A stretch of DNA of 64,000 nt from Armigeres subalbatus (GCF_024139115.2 NC_085139.1:68491203-68555202), one strand, 5' to 3'. Positions 22,871 to 33,372 are shown, counted from the first letter of the stretch. Notes: generated by a model not told the origin, from the sequence alone. Numbers and translations are program-made.

Positions 22871-24198
22871 GAGTAGAGTGGGGCAAGAGTACGCACTTAG
22901 TTTTCAATCGATCATGTGGCCCTTATGAAGCAAGCTTCTGCATATCAAATCTGTGTCGATGATTCATATACTCTTCCTTTATGTTACCCAGTGGAAAAAA
23001 TATTGAAATTATTGAGATTCGTTTTAGTAGAACCTTTATTGCAAGACAAGTGAAAAACGCACTCTTACCCCACCGGTGGGGTAAAAGCGCGCTTCGGGTG
23101 GGGTAAGAGTACGCATTTATCCAATCATGTGCTTTAAGTATATATTAACACAAATAAGAGTTAATAACATTTAGTTGATGTTTAATGAGCATATATTAGG
23201 GAATGTTTAAAGATTACGTAACTGTTAAAGGGGGAGGGGTCCTAAAAATGTGCACTTTCATACGAAAAGCCATTGTTTTTTTATATATACAAAAACCTAC
23301 AGAGGTAAAAATATATATCAGGTTTCGCGTGACGTATACAATGGCATTTTCCTTAAAGAAAGTCCACCAATCACGTAACATAAAATTTGGCTATTTCATC
23401 ACCCCTCCCCCCTCTATCTTACACTATTTGTATGAATCCTCTAAAAATTATATGGATCGTCACACATCTCGCAACCCCTCCCAGCTAAACGTTGCGTAAT
23501 TTGTGAATGTTTCTTTTGATTAAATGAAATTATCATTTAGATGAAATTGTGTTTTCGTACTATGTTTAGGTGTACAACAAGTCCTAATACAATTTCATTA
23601 TTTCGCTTCAGTGAATTGTTCGCTAAGTCCTAAGTCCTAATGCCTAACACCGAATTACTTCAACTTATCCTCAAAACTTGTGATAATTTCGAATTTTGTC
23701 CCTTTTTTCTTAGTTGTGGATCTTTACGCTTTGGAAGAAGTCTTATTTCGACTGGAGATACGGGATTGACATCATAATTTGAAAATTCATATGCGTACTC
23801 TTGCCCCACCGGTTCCTGCGTACTTTTACCCCACAGTCCCAAAAATTATTCAAGTAATGGTTTTGACTTCTTGGAAAACCAACCGGATTGGTGTTCTGTA
23901 CCATAAAGTACTCTATACAATAGGTTAGCGAAATGGTATAATGTTCACCTGATTGAACGTATATATGGTAATGAAATACTAATTGTGAAAATCCAATTAT
24001 TTTTAGCAAAATGACCAAAAAGTTATCTAACTCCATATCTCCCTTGTTGTTTATCCAAAACGTTTACAATTACACATGATAATAGTTGGCCAGAATACCT
24101 GTCAAACTGATGCAGTACTGCTAGTTTATCTTTTTTTATTACATCAAAAATTCGAAAACGTACTCTTACCCCACGCGCACTCTTGCCCCACTCTACTC
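22871..24198. mobile_element. Non-autonomous TIR element with TA duplication
   Basis: Ends are perfect 20-bp inverted repeats (GAGTAGAGTGGGGCAAGAGT at the left). They are flanked by TA on both sides, and removing the element plus one TA rejoins the interrupted repeat as GGCCTAATGG. A TA duplication is typical of Tc1/mariner-type transposition. The motif GTGGGGTAAGAGTACGC recurs inside on both strands (about 23040-23115, 23785-23835, 24155-24190). No transposase frame is visible. Confidence 0.85.
23209..23504. mobile_element. MITE nested in the TA element
   Basis: Imperfect inverted ends (AAAGATTACGTAAC at the left; GCGTAATTTGT at the right), each followed inward by a G-rich/C-rich block (GGGGGAGGGG and CCCCTCCC). 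GAATGTTT occurs immediately outside both ends (23201-23208 and 23505-23512), a candidate 8-bp target duplication as made by hAT-type enzymes. No coding capacity. Confidence 0.7.
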
Positions 24199-24304
24199 TA
24201 ATGGTCTGTTCGGTCAAACAACTTTCGGCCTAGTGGCATTAGGCCAAACAGTTTTAATCTCGGATTGGTAACTTTCATAGGATGGATTCTTCAATGCATC
24301 GCGT

Positions 24305-24840
24305 TAAACCGTTTGTGTTCGGGCTACCAGTCTCAGTTACCAATCGCGTGGTAGAAATGGAAGCGTGAGCTACAGACGTACTTCGACGCTTGTGGGGTCA
24401 AATCGCAATGGGAAAAACGGTAACAGATGCTTCATTTTGCTGGTTCCGAGATTCAGGAAATATTCGATCACGTTCCGAGAGCAGATCCCCCCGATTATGT
24501 TGCGGCTATACGGCGGCTAGATGAACATTTCGAGCCGATGCGTAATCGAAATTACAAACGCCATTTGTTTCGCCAAACAGTGCAAAAGTCAGATGAAAGA
24601 TTCGCAAACTTTGTACTACGATTGAATACGCAAGCTAAATGCTGCGAATTTGATCGGAACGATGTCCGTGAGGGAGATGATCGAATCGTTGCGCAAATCA
24701 TAGAAGCATGCAAATCTTCAAATCTCCGTTGACAAATTTTAGCAAAGGCCATGTCGTTAGAAGAAATCGTAAGGCTTGGAACTACTCTGGTGGATTTACA
24801 TCAACAGGTGAAGAAGATGGATAAAACACCAGCTACACTT
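24305..24840 (+). pseudogene. gag of a Ty3/gypsy-type element, broken
   Basis: The longest open part (24427-24732) reads through a capsid-like segment with DHVPRADPPDYVAAIRRLDE and RHLFRQTVQKSDERFANFV, matching the gag layout of K02A2.6-like gypsy elements in insects. The next segment (LEEIVRLGTTLVDLHQQV, about 24755-24810) is in the same frame after a stop at 24730. Upstream sequence from 24305 contributes in a shifted frame (FVFGLPVSVTNRVVEME). It has no zinc knuckle because the sequence jumps to pol. Confidence 0.7.
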
Positions 24841-24969
24841 TCAACCTTATCACTGAGGAAACATGGTGCAGAATGAAGGAGGCAGGCATAGAGTGTACGA
24901 AGTTTGTTCGTGATGTTGATCGGAATTTAATGGCTTATGCTACAAACAAACCTATGGAGATGTCAGGAA

Positions 24970-25443
24970 TGTGCTCGTTTGGAAAGACGACATTTTTTCG
25001 GTGGTAATGAAAAGACGACTGAGGGAAAAAGTATGGTGGCCAAACATGGACAAGGAAACAGAAAAATAATTTGAACAGTGCAAAGAATGCACTCTCGTTT
25101 CTTCTCTCTCTCCACCAGAACTACTGTTCCGGCCTAAAGTGCTGATAGACCGTGGAACTCACATTGCGGTTGATTTCATGGGCATGATTTAAGAGTACTC
25201 GTTGATTATTACAGGCGTTTTGTAGAAGTAATAGTTATGCGATTAATTACTGCTACATTAACAATTCAGGCGCTACACGAAACATTTTGCAGGTACGGTA
25301 TTCCAGAATTCATGAAAACTGACAATGGACCACAGTTCGTCAACGAGGAATTTGGAATTGAATTGATCAAAACTTCTCCATATTGGCCCCAAGCCAACGG
25401 AGAAATTGAACGAACGAATAGAGCCCTTAAGAAGCGCTTATAA
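24970..25443 (+). pseudogene. Integrase of the gypsy-type element, broken
   Basis: Integrases insert the cDNA copy. Visible parts are the H2C2 zinc-binding region (RLREKVWWPNMDKE, then FEQCKECTLVS with an intervening stop) and the core domain with all three catalytic-acid contexts: HIAVDFMG, TDNGPQF at 25318-25338, and NGEIERTN at about 25396-25420. The frame is interrupted by several stops between the first and second motifs and ends at 25441-25443. It cannot make an active enzyme. Confidence 0.8.
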
Positions 25444-26068
25444 ATAAGCCAGGAAACACCACGCTCCGATTGGAAGTAAGATTTGCGAATGTATTTTCTC
25501 ATGTACAATTCAACTTCACACTCTACAACGGTAGTAGCCCCGTCCGCTTTGATGTTTGGAAGAGTGCTGCGTGACAAGCTTCCTCCTATGTAATCGGTTA
25601 GTAACAAGCTAACTGAAGAAATTACGGATAAAGATCGGGAAAGGAAATTTAAAGGGTTCTGCTTTAAAATGAATAAATTAACCATCGTCGCCATACGAAG
25701 CTGGCCGGAATAAAGATTGGCGACACCGTGATCAGATAAGAGAATAAGCTTTAAAGCAATTTCAACCTCAAAGAGTTGGAACTGATCCACTGAAAAGGAT
25801 CTGCGATCTAAAGAATCTGGCAGGACATTCCTTCGAGATGTTACTCATTTGAAGCAGATTGCCTCTCAAATTGAAAATCAGGAAACACCACAGGAGCCTA
25901 CGGAAACATCGGTCATTAATGATGAATCATAAGGTCACATCAAAACGATCACAGACAAGCTTGAGTCAGCACATGGAGTCGGTTCCAGCGGCAACAAGTT
26001 CTAGTTCGATAGTTACACAGCAAAGACCTCATCGAAGTAGTCGTCAGCCAGGATACCTAAATGACTAA
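25444..26068 (+). pseudogene. C-terminal pol tail of the gypsy-type element
   Basis: Pieces in several frames continue downstream of the integrase core. The last, 25859-26068, is rich in Ser/Arg and ends with QRPHRSSRQPGYLND, which resembles the proline/arginine-rich C-termini of insect gypsy polyproteins. No catalytic motif. Confidence 0.5.
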
Positions 26069-26282
26069 CTAAATGACTAATCGGTTACATGGTCAAGCAA
26101 ATGTGTTTAATTTTGAATTTAATTCATCAAAGTAGGCATGTGAATGAAGGCTCACTTTCTGCATTACTGAATTACGAACTAGTTGTGTTTTATTTAAAAT
26201 CTGTTACTTCATATATATTTTATCAGGCCGAATAGTCATAAAGTCATTAAGGCAAATGAGAAGTGAGAAATCATTACACAGT

Positions 26283-26640
26283 TCTTCCTTTTTCTTTCTT
26301 CTTCCTTTTACTCTTAAGCTTTTTTCTTCTTTTTTTTCGCTCTTCCTTTTTCATTTTGTCTTCTTTCTTCCTCTTCTTCTTCTTCCTTCCCTCCTTCCTT
26401 CCTTCCTTCCTTCTTCTCATCCTTTCTACTTCTCTTCAATTTCCTTTTCCTCTCCTTTTCCCTTCTTCTTTCATCGTTCTTCCGTTTCTTCCTTTTTCCT
26501 CTTCTTCTTTCTTTCTATTTCCTTTTTCTTTCTACAGTGTTTATTATACCTTTTACTTTTTTCTTTTTCCCTTTTTCCTCCTTTTTTTCCTTCTTTTTTT
26601 CCTTCTCATTTCTCACTTCCCCCATTCCACTTCTCACTTC
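26283..26640 (+). repeat. Pyrimidine-rich low-complexity tract
   Basis: Nearly pure C/T on this strand, with runs of TTCC, TTCTTC and CTTCCTTCC. It gives a long serine/phenylalanine/leucine-only frame that is not a gene. Confidence 0.9.
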
Positions 26641-27311
26641 TAACCACGTACTTACCGCTTCTCATTTCTCACTGTAAAAATTAATAAGTGCGAAGTGAAA
26701 AGTGAGCAAATAAAAGCACAAAGTAAGAAGTTCGACGTCTCACTTCTCACTCTTCACTCCTTGTTTCGCGCTTCTTATTTCCTGCTTCTCACTACTCACT
26801 GTCCACTGAGAAGTGAGAAGTGTGAAATGTGTGGCAAAAATGAGCAATGAGACGGCTCACTTCTCACTTCTTACTGTGAAGAGCTAGCCTTTTGAAGTAA
26901 GAAGTGAAAAATAAGGAGTAAGAACTGAAACTACTCACTCATCATTACGCATTTGTTGTTTCTCACTTCTCATTATTTTTATTTAATTTTTCAATTATCA
27001 TTAAATACTTCACACTTTGCACATTCCCTCTTGTGAATGTGAAAATCATGGTCAAAAGCACTAGAGACCGGGTACAATGCTAAGAAATTTATCATGGTAG
27101 GTACACAGGGTCGAGTTAGGTGCATAGAAAGCAACACCTTGCAGATCAACTTTTAGCTTACACAGGTGTTGTCTGAACATGATTGGTTTAAAAAGTTCTT
27201 GCATAGGTTTGGGCTCGCAGAATCTGGAATGCATGGGCGTAGTGGAATCAGCGGAGCATGTGATGTTTACATGACCACGATTCAATATTGACATGTTTAT
27301 TGTCAACCGCA

Positions 27312-27540
27312 TGGACAAAATCCAGAACAACCTCACTGAGAGGATGTACCGGAGAGAAGTTTTTGGAATGTGGTGAACACGGCAGCTCAACAGTTTATGA
27401 CGAAGCTGAAGCCGTTGGTTTTGTTCAAAATGTCACCAGCGCTGCAGCTTCGTCATAATCTGTTGAGCTGCCGTGTTCACCACATTCCAAAAAATTTCTC
27501 TCCGGTACATACTCTCGATGAGTTTGTCCTGGATTTTTTC
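27312..27540. mobile_element. Imperfect foldback repeat
   Basis: The inner arms 27346-27408 and 27445-27508 are almost perfect reverse complements (GTACCGGAGAGAAG... and ...CTCTCCGGTAC). Homology continues outward at lower identity to about 27312 and 27540. A related, diverged sequence (ACAGCAGCTCAACAGATCATG) lies at 57985-58110, so this belongs to a dispersed family. No domain. Confidence 0.8.
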
Positions 27541-28157
27541 GACTACTGTGATGCTCTTCTCCAAACGTGTATTAGTGCTAGAGACCGTTAGGACCCTAAC
27601 ACGGCTTGCGATCGTCGGGTGGCGAGGCTGCTATCTAAGAGTCGATTTGTTTTATTATGCCTTATGCGTTGGCATAAGCGTAAGCGTTATCGGTAGTCCC
27701 TCCCCTTGATGTACATATTGCTTATTTGCGGACCGGAGATACGGTGGACGGGTTTTGGTTTTATTTGGTCGGGTACAAAAATATGTAGAACTGAGAACCT
27801 CCTCACGTGTCTGATCGCAGATTTCCGTTTACCTTTACCCTAGAAAAAAATCAATTTTTATGGCCAATCTACAATTTCAGCCGTAACGCCATTTCCAATC
27901 AAATGACAATGGTCTTTTCTGTCAAACGACAGTTTCGGCCAAATAACCTGTTCAGTCAAATGACATTGGAAAAGGACCTAAGTAAATTATTTTCATGAAT
28001 TAATTTGAGTACTGCAATCAAAAGCTTTCATGTTGTTTTGTTGATTGCGTTGAATAGCGCAATCATGAAATTCATAATTCATGAAAAAAATGTCCTTTTG
28101 AAATGTTAAGCAAGAATGGTAAAAAATGTCAACCATTCCCCTCCTTGACAGTGATTG

Positions 28158-28315
28158 AACCGCTCACCGTGAAATCTCGTTCAAAATTAAGCGCACGCGT
28201 GAGATAGCAGCTTTTTTGTATCTTATAGTGTAACACAATTAGCTCCGCCCCTTTGGTAAACGTTAATGTACACATTTTGAATACGCATTGCCACATTAAC
28301 TGATAGTGCGTGGCG
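28158..28315 (+). repeat. Dispersed repeat, copy 1 of 2
   Basis: About 155 bp that recurs at 33215-33372 in the same orientation. Both share GTGTAACACAATTAGCTCCG and CCCCTTTGGTAAA. Here it abuts the Jockey ORF1 leader. It could be LINE 5' UTR or a small independent element. Confidence 0.8.
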
Positions 28316-28331
28316 GAGTCTGATTACCGAA

Positions 28332-29545
28332 GTGATTAGACGTGTCAAGTCTCTCGTGAAAGTGCAAAGTGAACAAATCGTTCGAAGCGCAAGTGATGGA
28401 GTTGGAATTTGTGGCCGGCGGCGCGACCGGTCCGTGGAAGGAACAAAAAGACGGAAGAAAGACGCCGACGGTGTGAGCATTGCGTTGGGTAGCATCTATT
28501 CGGAGAACATTTTCTCCGATCTCGATTATGGCCAAGGCATCGAACTGAATGGTGAACAGCAGCAGCACTCGCGGAAACAATCGAAGACCACAATGGAGGT
28601 GCCAACCAAAGCTAAACTTCCTCCTCTGGTGCTGGTTAACTACAGTTCCCACAAACTTCAACCACTTGTGTAGAAAACTGGTGTCAAGCCCAGCTTTAAA
28701 ATAAGTGGTATCGGCAAAAAACATCCTCTGCCGTTCTGAAAATGAATTCAAGTCGGTGGAAAATTTGTTGAATTAACTACAGTTGGAGTACTTCACGCAC
28801 GACAAACCCGGAGACAAGCCGTTCAAGGCTATCGTTCGCGGCCTTCCCAGCGTGACTGCGGAGTCACTGAAGAAGCAGCTTCTCGTGGAACAACAGCTGG
28901 TTGCCATCGAGGTGCACGAAATCAAGCGTCAAGAAACTCCAACTACAGAGACACCATGTATCTCATCCATTTTCTCCGTGGGTCAACCACACTGAAGCAT
29001 TTGAGGCAAATCCGTTCAATCTACAGCATCATGGTATCATGGGTTCCGCAGCGCTCCAAACACGACGTAGTAACCGTGTGCCTGAATTGCCTCAATTTTG
29101 GACACGGTACGCGTCACTACCATTGATCCAGCCGCTGCAACCTCTGTGGGGCGGCACACCCTACCGAAAAATGTACATCTGGGGAAAACACTGACCTTCG
29201 ATGTGCCAGCTGTGGTGGGAAGCATTCCGCTTCCGAAAAGTCGTGCGCCGAATTCCTGAAAATCCGTCAGCAAGCCACTGTCAACCACCAGCCGGACCGA
29301 AAGCACATCAGCAAACCACCGATGTACAACAACACAAACTTTCCTCCGCTGATGTCATCACCGAATGGTAACCCGTAAAAGTTTTCAACCAATTCGAAAT
29401 CCTGCTCCTGCTGGTTCGGTGTGGAACGCAGAAGAATCAAGCTCGCTGTTTAGTTCTACGGAACTAATAAGAATATTCAACGAAATATCAAGCTGCAAGT
29501 CAAAATTCGAGCAGATCCAAGTGCTCGGTACCTTTGTCATCCAGT
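28332..29545 (+). pseudogene. Jockey ORF1 (gag-like), multiple frameshifts
   Basis: The N-terminal open part (28332-28673) includes KLPPLVLVNYSSHKLQ. The middle (YFTHDKPGDKPFKAIVRGL, 28786-28845) is the conserved segment of these ORF1 proteins. The C-terminal half is spread over other frames: FLRGSTTLKHLRQIRSIYS at about 28975, then zinc-knuckle-like CLNCLNFGHGTR, CNLCGAAHPTEKC and CASCGGKHSASEKSC between 29070 and 29245. The end (SSTELIRIFNEISSCKSKF, stop at 29556) overlaps the ORF2 start by a few bases in another frame. At least three frame changes break the protein. It would bind element RNA if intact. Confidence 0.8.
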
Positions 29546-31780
29546 ATGGGTACTAACACTCTGAATATGATGACTTGGAACGCTCGCTCTGTGAGAGCGA
29601 AAAAACTTGAACTATCGTCATTCCTCAACGACCACAACATTGACGTCTGCACCATTACCGAGACGTACTTGCAGCCCTCGGACAACTTTAGCCTACCAGG
29701 ATACACCACAGTTCGACTGGACCGTACAACATCGAGCGGTGGTGGCGTCTGCATCGGATCAAGTTTTTCGTTCTACCACATTTTGCTACCTCAACGATTG
29801 AAGCTCTGGGTATAGAAGTTGAATGCCCTGCTGGCAACATTCGCATCGTTGTTGCCTACTGCCCTCGACACTGCAAGAACATTGAAGGATCCACATCCAG
29901 CTTTAAAAACGACCTTGCAAAGCTGACACGATGTAGCAAAAAACTCACCATTGGGGGAGACCTGAACGCCAAGCACGAAACCTGGAACAACCGCACCGCT
30001 CAGCTAGGCTACTACACGTACTCGGACGAAGGGACATTCATCTCTCCTGCCAGCATTACAAGCACGCTGGATCTCTTCTTGGCAAACTTCAACATCTCGA
30101 AACTGACCGCTATAAATGATCTCAGCTCCGACCACAACCCAGTAGTGTGCAAACTCAACTCCGGCTCGTTTTCGCGGGGACTATCAGAACGTGAACTGGC
30201 TAGCCTTTCAACGACTGGTGGATAGCAATGTTGTGGAAAATCCGCCGCTCAACAACACTGATGAAATCGACACTGCACTACAAGTATTAAAAGCAGCGAT
30301 CAATCTAGCGGACGAGAGATGCGTCAATCGGCTGACACTTAAGGGTGAGTACTTGAATATTGACTCCCATACCAAATACCTCATCCAAATACGTAATAGC
30401 TGTCGACGTCATGCAGTGCATACAAGATGTTTGAACTCTTTTTGTGAGGTGCCTGTTTAACAGAGAATCACGATTGAACATATTTGCGCCGCTCTTAAAC
30501 GATCCAAAAATATGAAAGCTCCTGGTTTTGATGGAGTTTTCAACCTTGTTCTAAAGAAGTCTTCAAACAAAGTACTCTCTCTCTTCTCTCCCAACATTTT
30601 TAACCGGTGCTTGGAGCTAAACTACTTCCCCAGTAGCTGGAAAACAGCAAATATCATCCCCATTCTCGAACCTGGCAAAGATCCCACCTCGCTGTCAAGT
30701 TATAGACCAATTAGTATACTCTCGTCCCTAAGCAAACTATTCGAGAGGCTCATACTCGACAGGCTACTCGAGCACGTCAACTCCAACGAGGTGCTGCTTC
30801 CGGAACAGTTCGGCTTCAGACAGGGTCACTCAACAGTGCATCAGCTCAAGCGCGTGGTGAACACCATAAAGAAGAACAAATCAGTGTCCAAATCTACCGA
30901 AAAATCCTTCGACAATTTGTGGCACTATGGACTAATTTATAAACTAAATAGATTCAACACTCCTCTGTACTTAATTAAAATTATTCGCAACTATCTTTCA
31001 AATAAAACATTTAGAGTTTCGCTAGAAGGATCACTGTCAGATAGCTTCTCTGTGCCAGCAGGTGATCCGCAAGGCAGTTTATTGGGACCGATTCTTTACA
31101 ATATTTTTACTTCAAATCTTCCAATTCTCCCAGAAGGCTGTGTACTAGCGCTTTTTGCCGACGATACATCTGTTGCGGTTAAAGGTAAGGAACCCAGGAA
31201 ATCAACCAACAAACTCCAACGATTTCTTGACATCCTTATAAAATTCATGACAGAGTGGAAAATTAAACTAAACTCAGCGAAAACACAAACCATTATGTTC
31301 CTACATAGACAGTCTTATAAATTAAAGCCTCCTGATGACTGTAAAATTTGTATAGAAAACAACCAAATTAACAGATCCGATGAACTCACTTACTAGGAGT
31401 AACACTAGATAGTAAATTGCTGTTCAGGTCCCATACTGATAAAACCAAAAACAAATGTTTAACGCTGCTTAAATGTCTGTACCCACTAATAAATCGAAGA
31501 TCTAAACTATTAACGAGAAATAAATTGAATGTATTCAAACAAATAGTCGCCCCGGTAATAGATTTTGCTATGCCTATTTGGGAGATTTGTGCAATGACAC
31601 ACAATAAAAAGCTGCAAGTTAAACAAAATAAATTTCTAAGACTAAGAGGCATTTAAACCTCTCGCTTTACTAGAATCGATGATCTCAACGAAGCGCTCAA
31701 ATAAGCAACATTTATGACAGAATTAACAAATATTCTGAAAACTTTAAACCTAAGCGCAAAACTCGGACTTTGAGATAATC
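29546..31780 (+). pseudogene. Jockey ORF2 (endonuclease and reverse transcriptase), inactivated
   Basis: ATG at 29546. The endonuclease is read first in one frame (MTWNARSVRAKKLELSSFL) and then, after a frameshift near 29780, in another, with GGDLNAKHETWNN and LSSDHNPVVCKL, the catalytic contexts of AP-type endonucleases. Linker pieces follow at 30191-30460. The reverse transcriptase (30461-31396) shows MKAPGFDGV, YRPISILSSLSKLFERLI, PEQFGFRQGHST, AGDPQGSLLGPILYN and LFADDTSV. The segment that should hold motif A, with its catalytic aspartate, is missing: the sequence jumps to EKSFDNLWH at about 30900. A further frameshift near 31396 precedes the C-terminal part (31397-31780). It is a dead copy. 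Confidence 0.85.
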
Positions 31781-31990
31781 CGAAATTTGTATGAAATGTA
31801 GAGAGTAGTGTTTAATTAGATTTTGTAAATAGTAGTTATAGTTGTAGTTTTAAGGATGTAAATAGTAGATAGTAGAAAATACTGACTTAATGTACACAAA
31901 TTTAAATAGTTACGAAAACCTGTAACAAAAATGTATTAATTATCTCACACAGGTACTAAAGAAGAAAAACTAAACCAGCAAAACCAGATG

Positions 31991-32149
31991 ACTGAGCTTC
32001 AAGGGCGTAGCCAAGGGGGGGGGGGCAGGTGGTTGGGGCTTTTGCATTGCTGGTGGCATTCTCGGAAACAAGAGAATTCATCTTATAGGCAAATCTCGTC
32101 TAGCTGAAACCTTTGTTGGGGTTTGTAGCTGGACCATCATCATCATCAG
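31991..32149. other. G-run junction
   Basis: A GGGCGTAGCCAAGG motif followed by a run of about 10 G (32015-32026) separates the LINE tail from the minisatellite. Similar GCGTAGCC-G-run starts occur in insect repeats. No gene. Confidence 0.4.
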
Positions 32150-32430
32150 AGGATGTCCCGGAGAATTTCCTGAGGAACTCGCAGAGAAATTCTCGGAGGA
32201 GCTTCTGGCGGAAAATCTATATAAATTCCTGAAGAAGCCTAAATAAATTCCAATTCTGCCGAAATTCCCGGAAGAATTTTCAGAGGAACTGCCGATAGAA
32301 CTACCGGAATAATTATCGAAGGAAATCCTAGAGAAACTCTTGGTGGAAATGCCGGTGGAACTCCTGGAAGAATTCCCGGAGAAATTCTCGGAGAAACTCC
32401 TGGAGGATCTCCCAGTGGAAATCTTGAAGT
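32150..32430 (+). repeat. Degenerate 12/24-bp minisatellite (GGAATTCCTG type)
   Basis: Repeated GAGAAATTCTCGGAGGA and GGAACTCCTGGAAGAATTC-like words, each built on short dyads (GAATTC, CCTGGAGG). Copies are strongly diverged. An open frame on the minus strand (32078-32464, serine-rich) is produced by the repeat and is not a gene. Confidence 0.8.
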
Positions 32431-33214
32431 ACAGTACTATGTGAGTACTACTGTGATGCAACAAAGTCCTTGTTGAGGATGTAATGTAAACTTTTGCTAT
32501 AGAGATAAAAGCTATAGCTTTTAGGCTATTTCACAGCTCAAAATTCTTCACGCCGATTCACGCCGCCGCCATCACCGAGCATTGCTTACGGCGTGACGCC
32601 GCCTTTGAAAATATGGCCTAACGCTGCCGCCGTTCACTAATACATTGGTGCACAGTTCTAGTTGTAAACACATAAACTAGCAACATATTCATAATATTTT
32701 ACTTACTATAGGCTTTTCTTATTCCTCAAATTCACTTAATTATTATAGTTTTAGGTTAAGGATTAGGGTAAATGATGTATTTTGAACATCTGAATATATT
32801 TTGAACCTTGGGCTATATTTTGCTTGTTTTTCTAGTTAGCTTTCTTTAAATAAATAGGAATCATGTGTCTGTTTTGCCTCGTTCATAATCACATTTTGGA
32901 CCATATGTATACATATATGTAATAAAATAAACAAAATATAGCCAAAAATCCTACCGTAGCACTTTCGAAGAAATGTGTGCATGACATTACAGTGACATTA
33001 CCTTCCCATGATATTTATTGGCCTGCTGGTAGCTACCCGTATAAGCCCTATGGTTCGCCTTTCAACCGAGATGCGAATCAATAGAATGATGTATATTAGA
33101 TATAGTATTATATGTAGTTTAATTAAGTCTGTACGATTTGTTTTCGAAGACGGTGTGTATTAATCATTTATTTATAACGGTGTATAAACAACCTTAAAGC
33201 GATTGAACTTGAAC
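32431..33214. other. No gene seen
   Basis: AT-rich DNA. 32540-32640 has a GCC-rich patch (ACGCCGCCGCCATCACC). No frame above 60 codons with content, no repeat recognised. Confidence 0.5.
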
Positions 33215-33372
33215 TGCTCTCCGTGAAATCTCGTACAATATGAAGCGTTCGCGCGAAATAGCAGCTTTCTTGTATCTAATAGTGTAACACAATTAGCTCC
33301 GCCCCTTTGGTAAAGGTTAATGTGCACATTTTGATTATGCATTTCCACATTCACTGTTAGGGCGTGGCCAAT
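33215..33372 (+). repeat. Dispersed repeat, copy 2 of 2
   Basis: Same orientation as 28158-28315 and similar over its length (shared TAGCAGCTTTCTTGTATCTA-like and TAACACAATTAGCTCCG segments). Here it precedes a different leader-like sequence. Confidence 0.8.

Larger units (their letters stand above)
22254..24255. mobile_element. Composite GGCCGAA foldback element, most complete copy
   Basis: The left arm (22254-22440) is GGCCGAAAGGGTCATTT repeats beginning with the same ordered units as the 15.5-kb copy. The core (22440-22640) is the GTGAGAAG/GAGACGTCTC array. The right arm (22640-22868, continuing at 24201-24255) is TTCGGCCAAATGACCC repeats, i.e. the left arm inverted. The far right end, read in reverse, reproduces the ordered start of the 15.5-kb copy (GCCACTAGGCCGAAAGTTG), which identifies true terminal inverted repeats. 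The right arm is interrupted by the element at 22871-24198. Confidence 0.8.
24290..26075 (+). mobile_element. Degraded Ty3/gypsy-type retrotransposon, gag joined to integrase
   Basis: Gag-like sequence (24305-24840) is followed, after about 100 bp, directly by the zinc-binding part of an integrase (about 24970). The protease, reverse transcriptase and RNase H regions are deleted. I could not identify LTRs on either side. Numerous stops and frameshifts show it is old. Confidence 0.8.
26226..27970. repeat. Composite GGCCGAA family, degenerate copy with pyrimidine-rich core
   Basis: Starts with AGGCCGAATAGTCATAAAG, then runs into GAGAAGTGAGAAATC and a 360-bp CTT/TTCC-rich tract (26283-26640). 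26640-26980 is the GTGAGAAG-type array with GACGTCTCACTTCTCAC. Traces of the inverted right arm (TTTCGGCCAAATAACC) appear only at 27890-27965, after the foldback at 27312-27540. I read this as an old copy of the composite element enlarged by microsatellite expansion and a later insertion; the continuity is inferred. Confidence 0.55.
28316..31990 (+). mobile_element. Jockey-clade LINE, near full length but dead
   Basis: The order is leader, ORF1 with zinc knuckles (28332-29545), ORF2 with endonuclease and reverse transcriptase (29546-31780), then an AT-rich 3' region (31790-31990) with TAGTTATAGTTGTAGTTTTAAGG-like repeats and no long poly(A). All parts are in normal order but carry frameshifts, stops and a deletion in the reverse transcriptase active site. 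Confidence 0.85.

Noticed and set aside
26256..26684. 142-codon Ser/Phe/Leu-rich frame
   Set aside because: Translation of a pyrimidine-only tract.
28316..31990. Active LINE
   Set aside because: Frameshifts in both ORFs and loss of the reverse transcriptase motif A.
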